Shown piece by piece: positions 8,184 to 17,882 of a DNA stretch of 64,000 nt; the stretch's first letter is position 1; each line of letters begins with the position of its first letter. The position numbers and the translations under genes are program-made. Location: NCBI GenBank assembly GCA_018831195.1, contig JAHJDP010000032.1, forward strand, positions 95,094 through 159,093, read 5' to 3'. The DNA is from Candidatus Eisenbacteria bacterium (GTDB taxonomy: Bacteria > Eisenbacteria > RBG-16-71-46 > CAIMUX01 > JAHJDP01). The notes under the pieces were generated by a model. The model was given only the letters and a program-made list of their open reading frames with translations. It was not told the origin of the DNA and ran no database searches.

Positions 8184-11100
8184 TGACGGACGATCGGAAG
8201 AATAATTCCAGGGGTGGCAAACCGGGCCATCGGCGGTGGTTGCGCTGGCTTCCCGTGGGACTTTTGGCCGGTCTATTTTTCTGCTTCATTGCGCCCTTTA
8301 TCCTCGTTCGTTTCGAGACACCGAGAAACTGGATGCTCGACAACGGGCCGGGGAATTGGCTTCTAGGCGCGGGAACCCGTCTGCGGGTGGGGAACGTCCA
8401 CCGATTGGATCCCGGCGGGGCCTCTTTCTCTGGAATCGTCTTGTCCTGCAAAGACAGTCTTGGAGATTGGAGTGACTGGGCGCGGATATCCCATCTCAAC
8501 ACCTCCTGGGATATCAGCGATTTGATTTGGGGCCGCTATAGTATCGATCGCCTTGAATTGGATTCGGTGTCCGTGAATCTTCAGAGATCGTGCGTTCCTC
8601 ATTGGCACGCGGAGGCCGGGGTTGTTGATGAACTGGCCGACCCGGGTCCTGGTCGTGCGCGTAGCGTGAGGTGTTCCCATTTCGGACTCCAACATCTCTC
8701 ACTGTTGAGAGAAGGGATGCCGGTGGGCGAATCGCGTATGGAATTGAATTCGATACAATTGGAAAAGGGAGACCTTCGACTTGATGTCGATTCGATCCGG
8801 GTCCTTCTCGCCGCCGGCGCTCTCAGGCCCTCCTCGGCTGAGATGGCGCTCAATTTTTCAGGCGGCGATCTACGTTATGAGTCGAAGGGAACCCTGCGGC
8901 TGGATCATTTGGATGTGAGGAGCGCCGGATTGGAGGGCCAGCTCTGGCTCCGCCAAAGCCGAGGCTCCGAGTGGTTTGTCACGATGCAGCTCGAGAAAAT
9001 CCTGCCGGCTGAAATGATGGATAGCCTGAGGCTGCAGGTACCCGACCCCTATTCGCCCGGGACCAGCGATACGCTCACCGGATCGATAAATCTGACTTTT
9101 GTCCCGGATACCCTCGCACTTCATGGGGAGCTTCAGGGTTTTTGGGGCGGGGGGCCTGCGGATATCGCAGGGCTGGTTCAGCGCACACCCGAGGGTTGGC
9201 AGGCGGAGGAGATTCATCTCAAAAGACCCGGGGCTGATCTGATCTTTTCAGGGCGCGCTGATTCGGAATTCGCCCATATTGATGGTGATGTAACATTCCA
9301 GAAAACGAATCTGAACGGCCCGGATTTTCCTTGGAGGGCGTCACCGATCGGGAGGACAAATCTGGCTGGATCGACGCAATTCGTTTATCGCCGGCCGAAA
9401 AATGAGATCTGGGAGATCATTTATTCTTTGAGGTTGGGTCCGAGCGCTATTGGGAACCAGCGTTTGGACGGGCTTCAAGCTCGAGGTTTGGTAACATCCT
9501 CATTTGTACAAGCCGATACATTCCTCATTGATCTGGACGAGGGACGATTAACCGGCGGGGGGCGATTTGATCTGCAAGACGGCGTTATGAACGCCGCCAT
9601 CCGCTTGGAGAATGTCCCGGCTCCGGCCATCACCGATCCCTTTCTCGATGCGCCTGTGGAGGGTCGTCTTTTCGGCCGGCTCCAGATGCAAAAAACCGGA
9701 GAGGCGATGCGCATTTACGGTTCGCTGGATGGAAGGGATATAAATTGGGGCGAGCTGGCGGCAAGCGAGATCCGGCTTCCATGGGTTGATTATACAATTC
9801 CTGGGAATCACCTTGATGGCCGGGTCCGGCTTTCGGGATTCCATGCCGGAGCTTTTGCCGCTGATTCAGTGTGGCTCGAGATACAGGATTTAGAGATGGG
9901 GATTCTTGTGCGGGGCGGCACCCGGTTCTCCGATCAAGCCGTTTCAATCGTCGGTATCCTGGATCCCGCTCCGGAAGGTGGTCTTCAGATAGAGAATTTT
10001 GAATGGCGGCCGCCGGAGGGTGCGGCCTGGGATGCCGAGAAACCCTTCTTCATCGGGTGGGGCTCCCGCGGCGTATCGATTGATGGACTTTCTTTGATCT
10101 CTCCCGCCGGGGATTTGAGCTTCGATGGATTGTGGGGTGCTGAAAATAATGTAGAAGGCCGGTTCAGCCTGCACGGCGATTTTCTGCCGCTGCTCTCTTC
10201 GTGGGGCCTCCGGCCCGAAGCGACGGGGGGGGAAATCAACTGCGACGCCTCACTCTCGGGATATTGGCCGAATCCCGGAATGAGCGTGCGTTTTCAGAGC
10301 GACTCCTTGGCTCTTTGGAATTGGCCCCTCAATGACTTTACTGGCGCGCTCGATTGGCGGGAAGGAGCCATCGATCTAAGGCGTCTACAGGCAAGGGGAC
10401 GCTGGGGGGCGGCCGCGATCGATTCATTGCAGCTGTTCATCAATGTCGATTTCGCAACCTTTCTTTCCCATCTGAGTTCTCCCGATTCCCTGCATTTGCC
10501 GGATACGCCTTGGGCCGGCGCGGCGACTTTCCGGAACCTGGATTTGGACCGGCTCATGGAAAACTCCGGCTGGCGGATCGATGAATACAAGCCTCGAACG
10601 GTGCAGGATACCGCCACCCGGGATCTGGAATCAATCATCCGGATTGTCCGACCGAAAACCACCATCGAAGGATCGTATGATGCCATCCGTCCTGAAGGAA
10701 TCCTTGATATCGATCTTAACCTTTCCGGCACGCCTGCTCATCCGCTCTTCCATCTTAATGTCGAAGGTAAGGATGCCGCTTATCGACGGACCCGGCTCGA
10801 TTCTCTTTCTCTCAAAATCGACTATGAATCCGGGGAATTGTCTATTCGAGATCTGCATTGGCTTAAAGAGGGATTGGGCGGCGCGATCAGCGGCGTTATT
10901 CCGCTCGAACTCTCGGCCTTGCCCGCCGCGGTTCATCTCCCGAATGACGGAGAGGATATTGATCTGCATTTGAACATTCCCAAAGGGAACCTGGCCATCT
11001 GGTCTTCCCTCAGCGAGCTGCTACAGGAGCCGAAGGGTGTTTTCCAAGCCGATCTCCGGATTCAAGGTCCTCTTCATCCGCCCCTTATCACAGGGAATCT

Positions 11101-12241
11101 GACAATTGACGGCGGATCTTTAAGGATCCCACTGAGAGAGGAGCGTCTCGAAGAGATCCATGCCAAATTAAGGATGGATTCACTCGGCGTCCACCTTGAG
11201 TCGGTAAAGGCCCGCATCGGCCCGAAGGGCCGCATCACCGCCACAGGACGGTTTCTCACATTGGAGGATATGGATCTCGATCTCACCGTCCGTGAGGGAC
11301 TTTTCTTTGAGACAGGCGTTTATCGTGTGGAAGCCGACGGGAATATCCGCATCATCTCGCGGGTGGACTCCATCAGTGGACAAATCCGGCCGCATGTCCT
11401 CGGAGATGCTTACATACGTGAGGCCATGATCCTCGATATCACGCCAAGAAAAATCCCCGGACCGGTTCGGCCGACACCCTGGCTGATACAACTCGACGTT
11501 GAAGCTCCCACGAAGATCATGGTGACCCAGCCGACGACCCAACTCATGCTGGGAAACGGCAAGCTGGTTGTTTCGGAGAGGGACAACTGGTGGAACTTGG
11601 CGGGGGGTATTGATGTTCAGGGCGGGTGGTACAGGGTCTTTAACAATCAATTCGCCGTGAGGAGCGGCGATCTGGAGTTTCAAGATAGCGGGTCCGGTAT
11701 TGAGGTCAGGGTCAATCTGCAGGCCGAGACGCAGGCGACGGAAGTCCTCTCTGCAGAAGGGGAACCGGTGGGAGCGGTGACCGTTAAGGTCGATGTCACC
11801 GGTCGGGCGGATGAATTGCAGGTGGCGCTCTCTTCTGAGCCCGAATTGAGCCGTGAGGAGATCATCGAACTTCTGAGTTTTGGAAGAATCGCCTCGCATG
11901 GATCCGGCAGGGATGCGGCGTCAGGGGAAACGCGCGATTTCCTCATCAGCGAAATGGTCGCCCGTTTGGAGAATCAGCTGTCGGAGGAGATTCCCTGGCT
12001 GAACCGTGTGCGGGTGGCGCCCGATATGGATGAGATACTGATTCAACCGATCCTCAGCCCGCAATTCAGTCTCAACTATGCCCAGGAACTCTCCTCCTCA
12101 CCCGCGCAGGAAGTGACGATGCATTACCGGCTGAGCAATATCCTTTATTTGAAGGCCGGAGTTTTAAGAGAATCGGTTCAGGGCGGGCATTCCGCTGAAG
12201 AGTATAACCTTGATTTGAAATTCCGCATCGAGTATGAGTAA
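8183..12241 (+). CDS. tamB: TamB/DUF490-family translocation and assembly module protein
   Basis: 1352 residues, anchored by one N-terminal membrane segment (about residues 20-42) with a long periplasmic beta-rich stretch behind it. The C-terminal 350 residues match the TamB domain style: repeated NLxGxxxxxHPxFxLNVEG-like units, a region around GSLRIPLREERLEEI, then GGIDVQGGWYRVFNNQFAVRSG and a terminal segment ending LKFRIEYE. Members bridge inner and outer membranes and act in outer-membrane protein assembly or lipid transport with a TamA/BamA partner. The start ATG overlaps the stop of the Omp85 gene by one base, indicating translational coupling and a functional pair. Confidence 0.88.
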   Translation: MTDDRKNNSRGGKPGHRRWLRWLPVGLLAGLFFCFIAPFILVRFETPRNWMLDNGPGNWLLGAGTRLRVGNVHRLDPGGASFSGIVLSCKDSLGDWSDWARISHLNTSWDISDLIWGRYSIDRLELDSVSVNLQRSCVPHWHAEAGVVDELADPGPGRARSVRCSHFGLQHLSLLREGMPVGESRMELNSIQLEKGDLRLDVDSIRVLLAAGALRPSSAEMALNFSGGDLRYESKGTLRLDHLDVRSAGLEGQLWLRQSRGSEWFVTMQLEKILPAEMMDSLRLQVPDPYSPGTSDTLTGSINLTFVPDTLALHGELQGFWGGGPADIAGLVQRTPEGWQAEEIHLKRPGADLIFSGRADSEFAHIDGDVTFQKTNLNGPDFPWRASPIGRTNLAGSTQFVYRRPKNEIWEIIYSLRLGPSAIGNQRLDGLQARGLVTSSFVQADTFLIDLDEGRLTGGGRFDLQDGVMNAAIRLENVPAPAITDPFLDAPVEGRLFGRLQMQKTGEAMRIYGSLDGRDINWGELAASEIRLPWVDYTIPGNHLDGRVRLSGFHAGAFAADSVWLEIQDLEMGILVRGGTRFSDQAVSIVGILDPAPEGGLQIENFEWRPPEGAAWDAEKPFFIGWGSRGVSIDGLSLISPAGDLSFDGLWGAENNVEGRFSLHGDFLPLLSSWGLRPEATGGEINCDASLSGYWPNPGMSVRFQSDSLALWNWPLNDFTGALDWREGAIDLRRLQARGRWGAAAIDSLQLFINVDFATFLSHLSSPDSLHLPDTPWAGAATFRNLDLDRLMENSGWRIDEYKPRTVQDTATRDLESIIRIVRPKTTIEGSYDAIRPEGILDIDLNLSGTPAHPLFHLNVEGKDAAYRRTRLDSLSLKIDYESGELSIRDLHWLKEGLGGAISGVIPLELSALPAAVHLPNDGEDIDLHLNIPKGNLAIWSSLSELLQEPKGVFQADLRIQGPLHPPLITGNLTIDGGSLRIPLREERLEEIHAKLRMDSLGVHLESVKARIGPKGRITATGRFLTLEDMDLDLTVREGLFFETGVYRVEADGNIRIISRVDSISGQIRPHVLGDAYIREAMILDITPRKIPGPVRPTPWLIQLDVEAPTKIMVTQPTTQLMLGNGKLVVSERDNWWNLAGGIDVQGGWYRVFNNQFAVRSGDLEFQDSGSGIEVRVNLQAETQATEVLSAEGEPVGAVTVKVDVTGRADELQVALSSEPELSREEIIELLSFGRIASHGSGRDAASGETRDFLISEMVARLENQLSEEIPWLNRVRVAPDMDEILIQPILSPQFSLNYAQELSSSPAQEVTMHYRLSNILYLKAGVLRESVQGGHSAEEYNLDLKFRIEYE

Positions 12242-12269
12242 AGGCTAGGGAAAGCAACAACGAGGTCTC

Positions 12270-14432
12270 ATGCCCACCATATCACCAACCGTAAATCTTA
12301 ATCACCCTCAGCGGGAGGCCGTCGAGCATGGCCGGGGTCCGCTGCTTGTATTGGCCGGAGCCGGGAGCGGTAAAACGCGCGTCCTGACACACCGGATCGC
12401 CTACCTCATCCATCAGCAAAATGTCCGCCCCTCGCAAATCCTCGCCGTCACCTTTACAAATAAAGCGGCTGCTGAGATGCGGGACCGGGTGGAAACTCTC
12501 ATAGGGGTGGGCATCACGGGTCTTTGGATCGGCACCTTCCATTCGATTGGACTCCGCATGCTGAGAATCCACGTTAGGGAGGCCGGATTTAAAGAAGGTT
12601 TGACGGTGTTCGATACGGATGACCAGCGGGCGCTTCTCGGGAGGATACTTAAAGAAGAAAATGTTGGCGAGACGCGCCACCAGGCTCGGGAGATGCTGGG
12701 GCGGATCAGCCGCGCAAAGAACGCCATGCAAACCCCGGATCAGATGACCGGTGGGGATCCCCGCGCGGCCCTGATCGCTCATATTTGGCAGCGTTATCAG
12801 AAAGAATTGAAGCGCCAGAACGCCGTGGACTTCGATGACATCCTGATCGAAAGCCTGGCCCTGCTTCGCAACCATCCATCCATTCAGGATTCCTACCGCC
12901 GGCGGTTTGAACACATTCTTGTCGATGAATATCAGGATACCAACGCCGTTCAGTTCCAATTCGTGGAGGCTTTGTCGGGTCCGGATGGCAATATCTTTGT
13001 TGTGGGTGACGATGATCAGTCGATCTACGGATGGCGCGGCGCCGATATCCGGAACATTCTTGATGTCGAACGGGCTTTCCCGAAAGTGGAGACGATCCGT
13101 CTCGAGGAAAATTATCGATCGACCTCCTCTATTCTGGATGTCGCCCACGCCGTGGTTTCAAGAAACAGGGGCCGGAAACCCAAAAAGCTTTGGACAGGCC
13201 GCGGCCCCGGCGAACCCGTGCGCTTCTATCTTGGGCATAACGAAGACGACGAAGCCCGGGAGATTCTCGCCAACATCAGCGAGGTTCTGAAGGATGGCCA
13301 GGTGTCGCCGGGTGAGATTGTGATTCTCTACCGAACGCATGCCCAGTCCCGACCTTTGGAAGATGCCTGTCTTGCAAGACGGATTCCCTATATCATTGTC
13401 GGTTCGGTCACCTTTTATCAGCGCCGTGAAATTAAGGACCTTCTGGCGTACCTGCGCCTGTCATTGAATCCCCTGGATGAAATCAGTCTGCGGCGCGCGG
13501 TCGGTGTGCCCCGGCGGGGCGTCGGTGAGAAGACGATTCTGCGATGGCTGGCCGAAGCGCGCATCCGGGGTATCGATCCGGTCACTTTGGCGGCGGGAGA
13601 GAGTTCACCGGTCGGCGGCCGGTCCGGCAAAGCTCTGCAAGAATGGGCGGATCTCATCCTGAAACTTCGCGAACGCCGCAACGGTCCGCCCGGTCCGGTT
13701 ATTGAAGAGCTTGTCGAAGCGATCGAGTACCGAAAATACCTTCAAGACCAGAACGAACATGATGTGGAAGACCGGCTGGCGCACGTCGATGAGTTTATCT
13801 CCGGCGCGCAGGTTTATGTACAACGTTCTCCCGAGGGGACGCTTGACGAATATGTCGGCGAACTCAGCCTCTTATCCCAAATCGACTCCGCCCAGACCGC
13901 CGCTTCCTCAATCAGTCTAATGACGGTTCACAACGCCAAGGGTCTGGAGTTCGATCAGGTCTTTCTGAGCGGTTTGGAGGAAGGCCTCTTTCCGCATATG
14001 TCGGCTTACCGCAATGAAGAAGAGCTGGAAGAAGAGCGGCGGCTGTTCTATGTCGCCTGCACACGGGCGCGTGATCGACTGCATCTCTCCGCCGCGCGGG
14101 AGCGGCGCCGGACGAACCGCCCGCTCGATCGCGGTGTTTCGCAGTTTGTTACACAGATCCCCCCTGATCTCCTTGAATTCGAGGTGACGGATCTGGCGCC
14201 GGCGGCGCCGAACCCCTCATACGATCGGCGGGGATTGTACCGGGATGACGATTCCGGTGAAGCGGTCATCTCTTATGATGATCCCCTTGTCGGCGCCCGT
14301 GTTTCGCATCCCACTTTCGGGGAGGGATGCGTTCTGCATGTCGATGGGGATGGGGATGGCGCTCGGGTCACCGTTCGTTTTCCCCGAAGCGGTCAGAAGA
14401 AAATACAGCGAAACTTTCTTAAGGTGCTGTAA
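12270..14432 (+). CDS. UvrD/PcrA-type ATP-dependent DNA helicase
   Basis: 720 residues, superfamily 1A 3'-5' helicase. Walker A GAGSGKTR lies at residues 29-36, motif Ia near TFTNKAAAEMRDRV, Walker B DEYQDTN near 217, motif III GDDDQSIYGWRGAD near 247, motif V TVHNAKGLEFDQVFLSGLEEG near 550 and motif VI YVACTRARDRLHL near 592. The last 45 residues (VSHPTFGEGCVLHV onward) are the C-terminal Tudor-like fold that in PcrA/UvrD contacts RNA polymerase. It could be named pcrA or uvrD; the sequence alone does not settle which. GAGG lies 5 bases before the ATG. Confidence 0.95.
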   Translation: MPTISPTVNLNHPQREAVEHGRGPLLVLAGAGSGKTRVLTHRIAYLIHQQNVRPSQILAVTFTNKAAAEMRDRVETLIGVGITGLWIGTFHSIGLRMLRIHVREAGFKEGLTVFDTDDQRALLGRILKEENVGETRHQAREMLGRISRAKNAMQTPDQMTGGDPRAALIAHIWQRYQKELKRQNAVDFDDILIESLALLRNHPSIQDSYRRRFEHILVDEYQDTNAVQFQFVEALSGPDGNIFVVGDDDQSIYGWRGADIRNILDVERAFPKVETIRLEENYRSTSSILDVAHAVVSRNRGRKPKKLWTGRGPGEPVRFYLGHNEDDEAREILANISEVLKDGQVSPGEIVILYRTHAQSRPLEDACLARRIPYIIVGSVTFYQRREIKDLLAYLRLSLNPLDEISLRRAVGVPRRGVGEKTILRWLAEARIRGIDPVTLAAGESSPVGGRSGKALQEWADLILKLRERRNGPPGPVIEELVEAIEYRKYLQDQNEHDVEDRLAHVDEFISGAQVYVQRSPEGTLDEYVGELSLLSQIDSAQTAASSISLMTVHNAKGLEFDQVFLSGLEEGLFPHMSAYRNEEELEEERRLFYVACTRARDRLHLSAARERRRTNRPLDRGVSQFVTQIPPDLLEFEVTDLAPAAPNPSYDRRGLYRDDDSGEAVISYDDPLVGARVSHPTFGEGCVLHVDGDGDGARVTVRFPRSGQKKIQRNFLKVL

Positions 14433-14511
14433 TGTGAAAACGCGCCGCCGGGAACGATGATTCCCGCACCGTACGCCGTCATCTCCACAAAAGAGAAACT
14501 GAGGTGATGTC

Positions 14512-14847
14512 ATGGCGGACTCTCCGCTGGTCGATCCCGAACTCATTCGCCGGATAGCTCATTTGGCGCGGATCGATATCACACCGGCGGAGCTGCGTGA
14601 TCTGGATCGCGATCTCGGCGCTATCTTAAAGTATCTGCAGGTTCTCGATGAGGTCGACACCGGCGACGCTCCTCCCATGGCCCACCCCACCGGTCTCACC
14701 GCACCCATGCGTGATGATCATCCCCGCCGGGGGTCGAACCGCGGGCTTTCCCTGCGGGAAGCTCCTGCCGTCCATCATGATTCTTTTCGGGTTCCCCGCA
14801 CCGTTGAGTTGACCCTGCGGGAGGGTCATGAGGAGCAGGCGCCATGA
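14512..14847 (+). CDS. gatC: Aspartyl/glutamyl-tRNA(Asn/Gln) amidotransferase subunit C
   Basis: 111 residues, a little longer than usual (about 95). It has the LIRRIAHLARIDITPAELRDL N-terminal helix and the DEVDTGDAPPMAHPTG linker that wraps GatA, then a central MRDDHPRRG turn. GatC stabilises the GatAB amidotransferase that makes Gln-tRNA(Gln) and/or Asn-tRNA(Asn) indirectly. Its stop overlaps the gatA start in an ATGA, so the two are translationally coupled. Confidence 0.94.
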   Translation: MADSPLVDPELIRRIAHLARIDITPAELRDLDRDLGAILKYLQVLDEVDTGDAPPMAHPTGLTAPMRDDHPRRGSNRGLSLREAPAVHHDSFRVPRTVELTLREGHEEQAP

Positions 14848-16328
14848 CCCTCTGGCGGATGGGGGCCGTTGAAGCGGCCGGGCTCATCCGGCGCGGCGAA
14901 CTGCGGGCCGCGGAACTCGTTGGCGCCTGTCTTTCAAGGCTCAAGGATAAAGAGAAGGAGATCCACGCCTTTCTGAAGGTGGATGAAGCAGGATCCCTAA
15001 CGCAAGCAGCCGCTATCGACAACCTGGTTCGTGAAGGCTCCGACCCCGGGCCCCTCGCCGGCATCCCTGTTGCGGTAAAGGACAATATCTGCACCAAAGA
15101 CCTCAGAACAACCTGCGCCAGCCGGATTTTGAAGGATTTCGATCCGATCTATGACGCGACCGCCATTCAGAAGCTTCGCCGGGCGGGGGCGGTGATCCTT
15201 GGAAAGACGAACCTGGATGAATTCGGCATGGGATCCTCCACCGAGAACTCCGCTTTTGGACCCACCCGGAATCCATGGGATGAAACCCGTGTGCCCGGTG
15301 GCTCCAGCGGTGGATCCGCCGCGGCCTTGTGCGCCGGAATGGCCCCCTTGGCCCTCGGCACCGATACGGGAGGATCCGTCCGGCAACCGGCCGCCTTCTG
15401 CGGCGTCACGGCCTTCAAGCCCTCCTACGGGGCCGTTTCCCGCTATGGCCTTGTGGCTTTTGCGTCCGGTTTCGACACCATGGGTTCGATGGCCCGCGGC
15501 GTGGCCGATTGCCTTCAATTGTACAATGTTATCTGTGGGCCTGATTCGATGGACTCCACATCAGCGCCCGACTCGACTCCGATCAATTTAAATTCTCTAA
15601 GGGGTCCGGTTGCTGATTTGGTTCTGGGTCTTCCCCGTCGCTGGATTGAGGAGGGGTGCAACCGGGAGGTATTTGATATTTACGAAAATACCGTTCGGGT
15701 TCTCAAAGAGTCCGGGGTCCGTTTTCAAGAGATCGATATGCCCAAGCCGGATCATGCGGTTTCCTGCTACTACATCTTGACCGATGCCGAGGCCTCATCA
15801 AATCTAGCGCGCTATGATGGAGTCCGATTCGGCTACCGGGCTGCGGATGGAGAGGCCCTTGAATCCTTGGAATCATTGTATAAGCATACCCGTGGCAAGG
15901 GGTTTGGGCCCGAGGTCAAGCGAAGGGTTATCCTCGGCAGCTACCTGTTGTCCGCCGGTTATTGTGACGCCTATTATCTGCGGGCTCAAAAGATCCGCGG
16001 CTGGGTGAAGGAATCATTAACGCGGGCCTTTGAAAGGGTCTCCGCTCTTCTGCTGCCGACCAGCCCGACACCGGCCTTCAAACTGGGTGAGCGCATCAAA
16101 CAGCCTCTGCAGATGTACCTTTCCGACCTCTTCACGGTAAGCGCAAACTTGAGCGGCGCTCCAGCGCTGGCTTTTCCAGCGGGCTTCACTCAAAACAATC
16201 TTCCGGTCGGTCTTCAGTTGATGGGGCGCCCCGGCGAGGAAGAGCATTGGATCCGGCCCGCCCACCTTTTAGAACAAACGCTTCAGCTTGCACAAATCGC
16301 GCCGGATAAGCCGGCTCTTGGGGATTGA
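14844..16328 (+). CDS. gatA: Aspartyl/glutamyl-tRNA(Asn/Gln) amidotransferase subunit A
   Basis: 494 residues. Amidase-signature enzyme that releases ammonia from glutamine. The Ser-cisSer-Lys triad is intact: Lys in GIPVAVKDNICT (about residue 79), the serines in the GGSSGGSAAALCAGMAPLAL block and in DTGGSVRQPAAFCGV. The substrate loop GAVSRYGLVAFASGFDTMG and the C-terminal SANLSGAPALAFPAGF are also typical. It lies between gatC and gatB in one operon. Confidence 0.97.
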   Translation: MTLWRMGAVEAAGLIRRGELRAAELVGACLSRLKDKEKEIHAFLKVDEAGSLTQAAAIDNLVREGSDPGPLAGIPVAVKDNICTKDLRTTCASRILKDFDPIYDATAIQKLRRAGAVILGKTNLDEFGMGSSTENSAFGPTRNPWDETRVPGGSSGGSAAALCAGMAPLALGTDTGGSVRQPAAFCGVTAFKPSYGAVSRYGLVAFASGFDTMGSMARGVADCLQLYNVICGPDSMDSTSAPDSTPINLNSLRGPVADLVLGLPRRWIEEGCNREVFDIYENTVRVLKESGVRFQEIDMPKPDHAVSCYYILTDAEASSNLARYDGVRFGYRAADGEALESLESLYKHTRGKGFGPEVKRRVILGSYLLSAGYCDAYYLRAQKIRGWVKESLTRAFERVSALLLPTSPTPAFKLGERIKQPLQMYLSDLFTVSANLSGAPALAFPAGFTQNNLPVGLQLMGRPGEEEHWIRPAHLLEQTLQLAQIAPDKPALGD

Positions 16329-16349
16329 ACGGGGGGTTGAATAGATCGC

Positions 16350-17882
16350 ATGTCCGCCCATGAGGGGAAAACCGATTATCAGATCCAGGATTTTGAACCT
16401 GTGATCGGTCTCGAGGTTCATATCCAGCTTCAGACCCGCAGTAAGCTTTTCTGCCGCTGTCCGGCCGGCTTTGGCGCGCCCGCCAATACGCAAACCTGTC
16501 CCGTCTGTTTGGGGCATCCCGGGACCCTTCCCGTTGTCAACCGGAGGGCGGTGGCGTTGGCAGCTCGTCTCGGTTTCGCCGTCGGTGGAAGGGTGCATCG
16601 CCGCAGTCTTTTTGCCAGAAAACATTATTTCTACCCCGATCTTCCCAAGGGGTACCAGATCACTCAGTTTGAGTCTCCCCTCTGTGAGGGGGGTGCGATC
16701 CCGATTCTGGTTGAGGGCGGGGAGCGGGAGATTCGCATTAAGCGGATCCATTTGGAGGAAGATGCCGGGAAGATGTCACATCCTGAGAGGGAGGGGCAGC
16801 GAGACTCCAGCGTTGATTTCAACCGTGGCGGCGTGCCTCTCGCGGAGATTGTCAGTGAGCCGGAGCTTAGATCGCCCTCTGAGGCGGCGGCCTATCTCGC
16901 CGCCGTCCGTCAACTTGTACAATATCTTGAAATCAGCGGGGGGCGGATGGAGATGGGGCATCTCCGCTGCGACGCCAATGTTTCGATCCGCCGCAGGGGA
17001 AGCCTTGAAATGAATCCCCGGACCGAGTTAAAAAATCTCAATTCCATAAAGAATGTAGAAAAGGGCATCGAGGCGGAAATAATTAGACAACATCTGATCA
17101 GAAGGGGCGGCGGCCCGGTGACGCATATGACGCTGCTATGGGATCAGGTGGCCGGCGGTGTGCGTTCCATGCGGTCCAAGGAGGAACGTCCCGACTATCG
17201 GTATTTCCCCGAACCCGATTTGCCGCCGCTGGTGCTGGATGATGAATTGTTAAAGCATGCGCAACGGGAGGCGGGTGAACTCCCTTGGGACATTCGGAGA
17301 CGTTTTCAAGAGGACTGGAATCTCCCGGCGGCGGACGCCGAGCGGCTGACGCGGACCCGTCCTGATGCTTGTGACTTCCAAAGCCTGGTGGTTCAACTCT
17401 CAGCGGGCGACGGGCGGGGATCAGACGCCGAACAGGCTGTCAAAACCGCGGCAAACTGGGTCATCGGCGACCTAAGGAGGATTTTAAGGAGGGTTTTGAG
17501 GGAAGAAGGCCCTTGCGCGCGCCGGCCTGCGCCTCAAGCGATGGCTGCCTTCCTGCGTCTGGTTATGGATCGCGTGATCAGCGGGGATACGGCCAGGGCT
17601 GTCTTGGAGGTAATGGTTCAGACGGGCCGCCCTGCGGACCAGATTGTTAAAGAACAGGGCTTGGCGTTGATCAATGATGAAGCCACCATCCGCGGATGGA
17701 TCGCTGAAGTTTTGAACAATAACCCGGATGCTGTGGAAGAATATCTCGCCGGCAAAGCGGTTTTAAAATCCTACTTTGTCGGCTGTGTGATGCGCAGGTC
17801 GGATGGAAAGGCCTGCCCCCGGACGGTCGCGATGATATTAACTGAGGATCTGGCCTTCCGCAAAGCGAAGGGGGGCGAATGA
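16350..17882 (+). CDS. gatB: Aspartyl/glutamyl-tRNA(Asn/Gln) amidotransferase subunit B
   Basis: 510 residues, slightly above the usual 475-490. The kinase/transamidase core shows EPVIGLEVHIQLQT, CPVCLGHPGTLPVVN with metal-binding Cys residues (plus FCRCPAGFG), HYFYPDLPKGYQITQ and RIHLEEDAGKMSH. The tail domain that binds tRNA (from about residue 360) is present, ending in NPDAVEEYLAGKAVLKSYFVG. With GatA and GatC it forms the transamidosome enzyme. It overlaps the next gene in an ATGA. Confidence 0.97.
   Translation: MSAHEGKTDYQIQDFEPVIGLEVHIQLQTRSKLFCRCPAGFGAPANTQTCPVCLGHPGTLPVVNRRAVALAARLGFAVGGRVHRRSLFARKHYFYPDLPKGYQITQFESPLCEGGAIPILVEGGEREIRIKRIHLEEDAGKMSHPEREGQRDSSVDFNRGGVPLAEIVSEPELRSPSEAAAYLAAVRQLVQYLEISGGRMEMGHLRCDANVSIRRRGSLEMNPRTELKNLNSIKNVEKGIEAEIIRQHLIRRGGGPVTHMTLLWDQVAGGVRSMRSKEERPDYRYFPEPDLPPLVLDDELLKHAQREAGELPWDIRRRFQEDWNLPAADAERLTRTRPDACDFQSLVVQLSAGDGRGSDAEQAVKTAANWVIGDLRRILRRVLREEGPCARRPAPQAMAAFLRLVMDRVISGDTARAVLEVMVQTGRPADQIVKEQGLALINDEATIRGWIAEVLNNNPDAVEEYLAGKAVLKSYFVGCVMRRSDGKACPRTVAMILTEDLAFRKAKGGE

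Noticed and set aside
12282..13148. 288-codon minus-strand frame inside the helicase gene
   Set aside because: It lies fully within the UvrD/PcrA helicase motifs on the other strand and has no Shine-Dalgarno.
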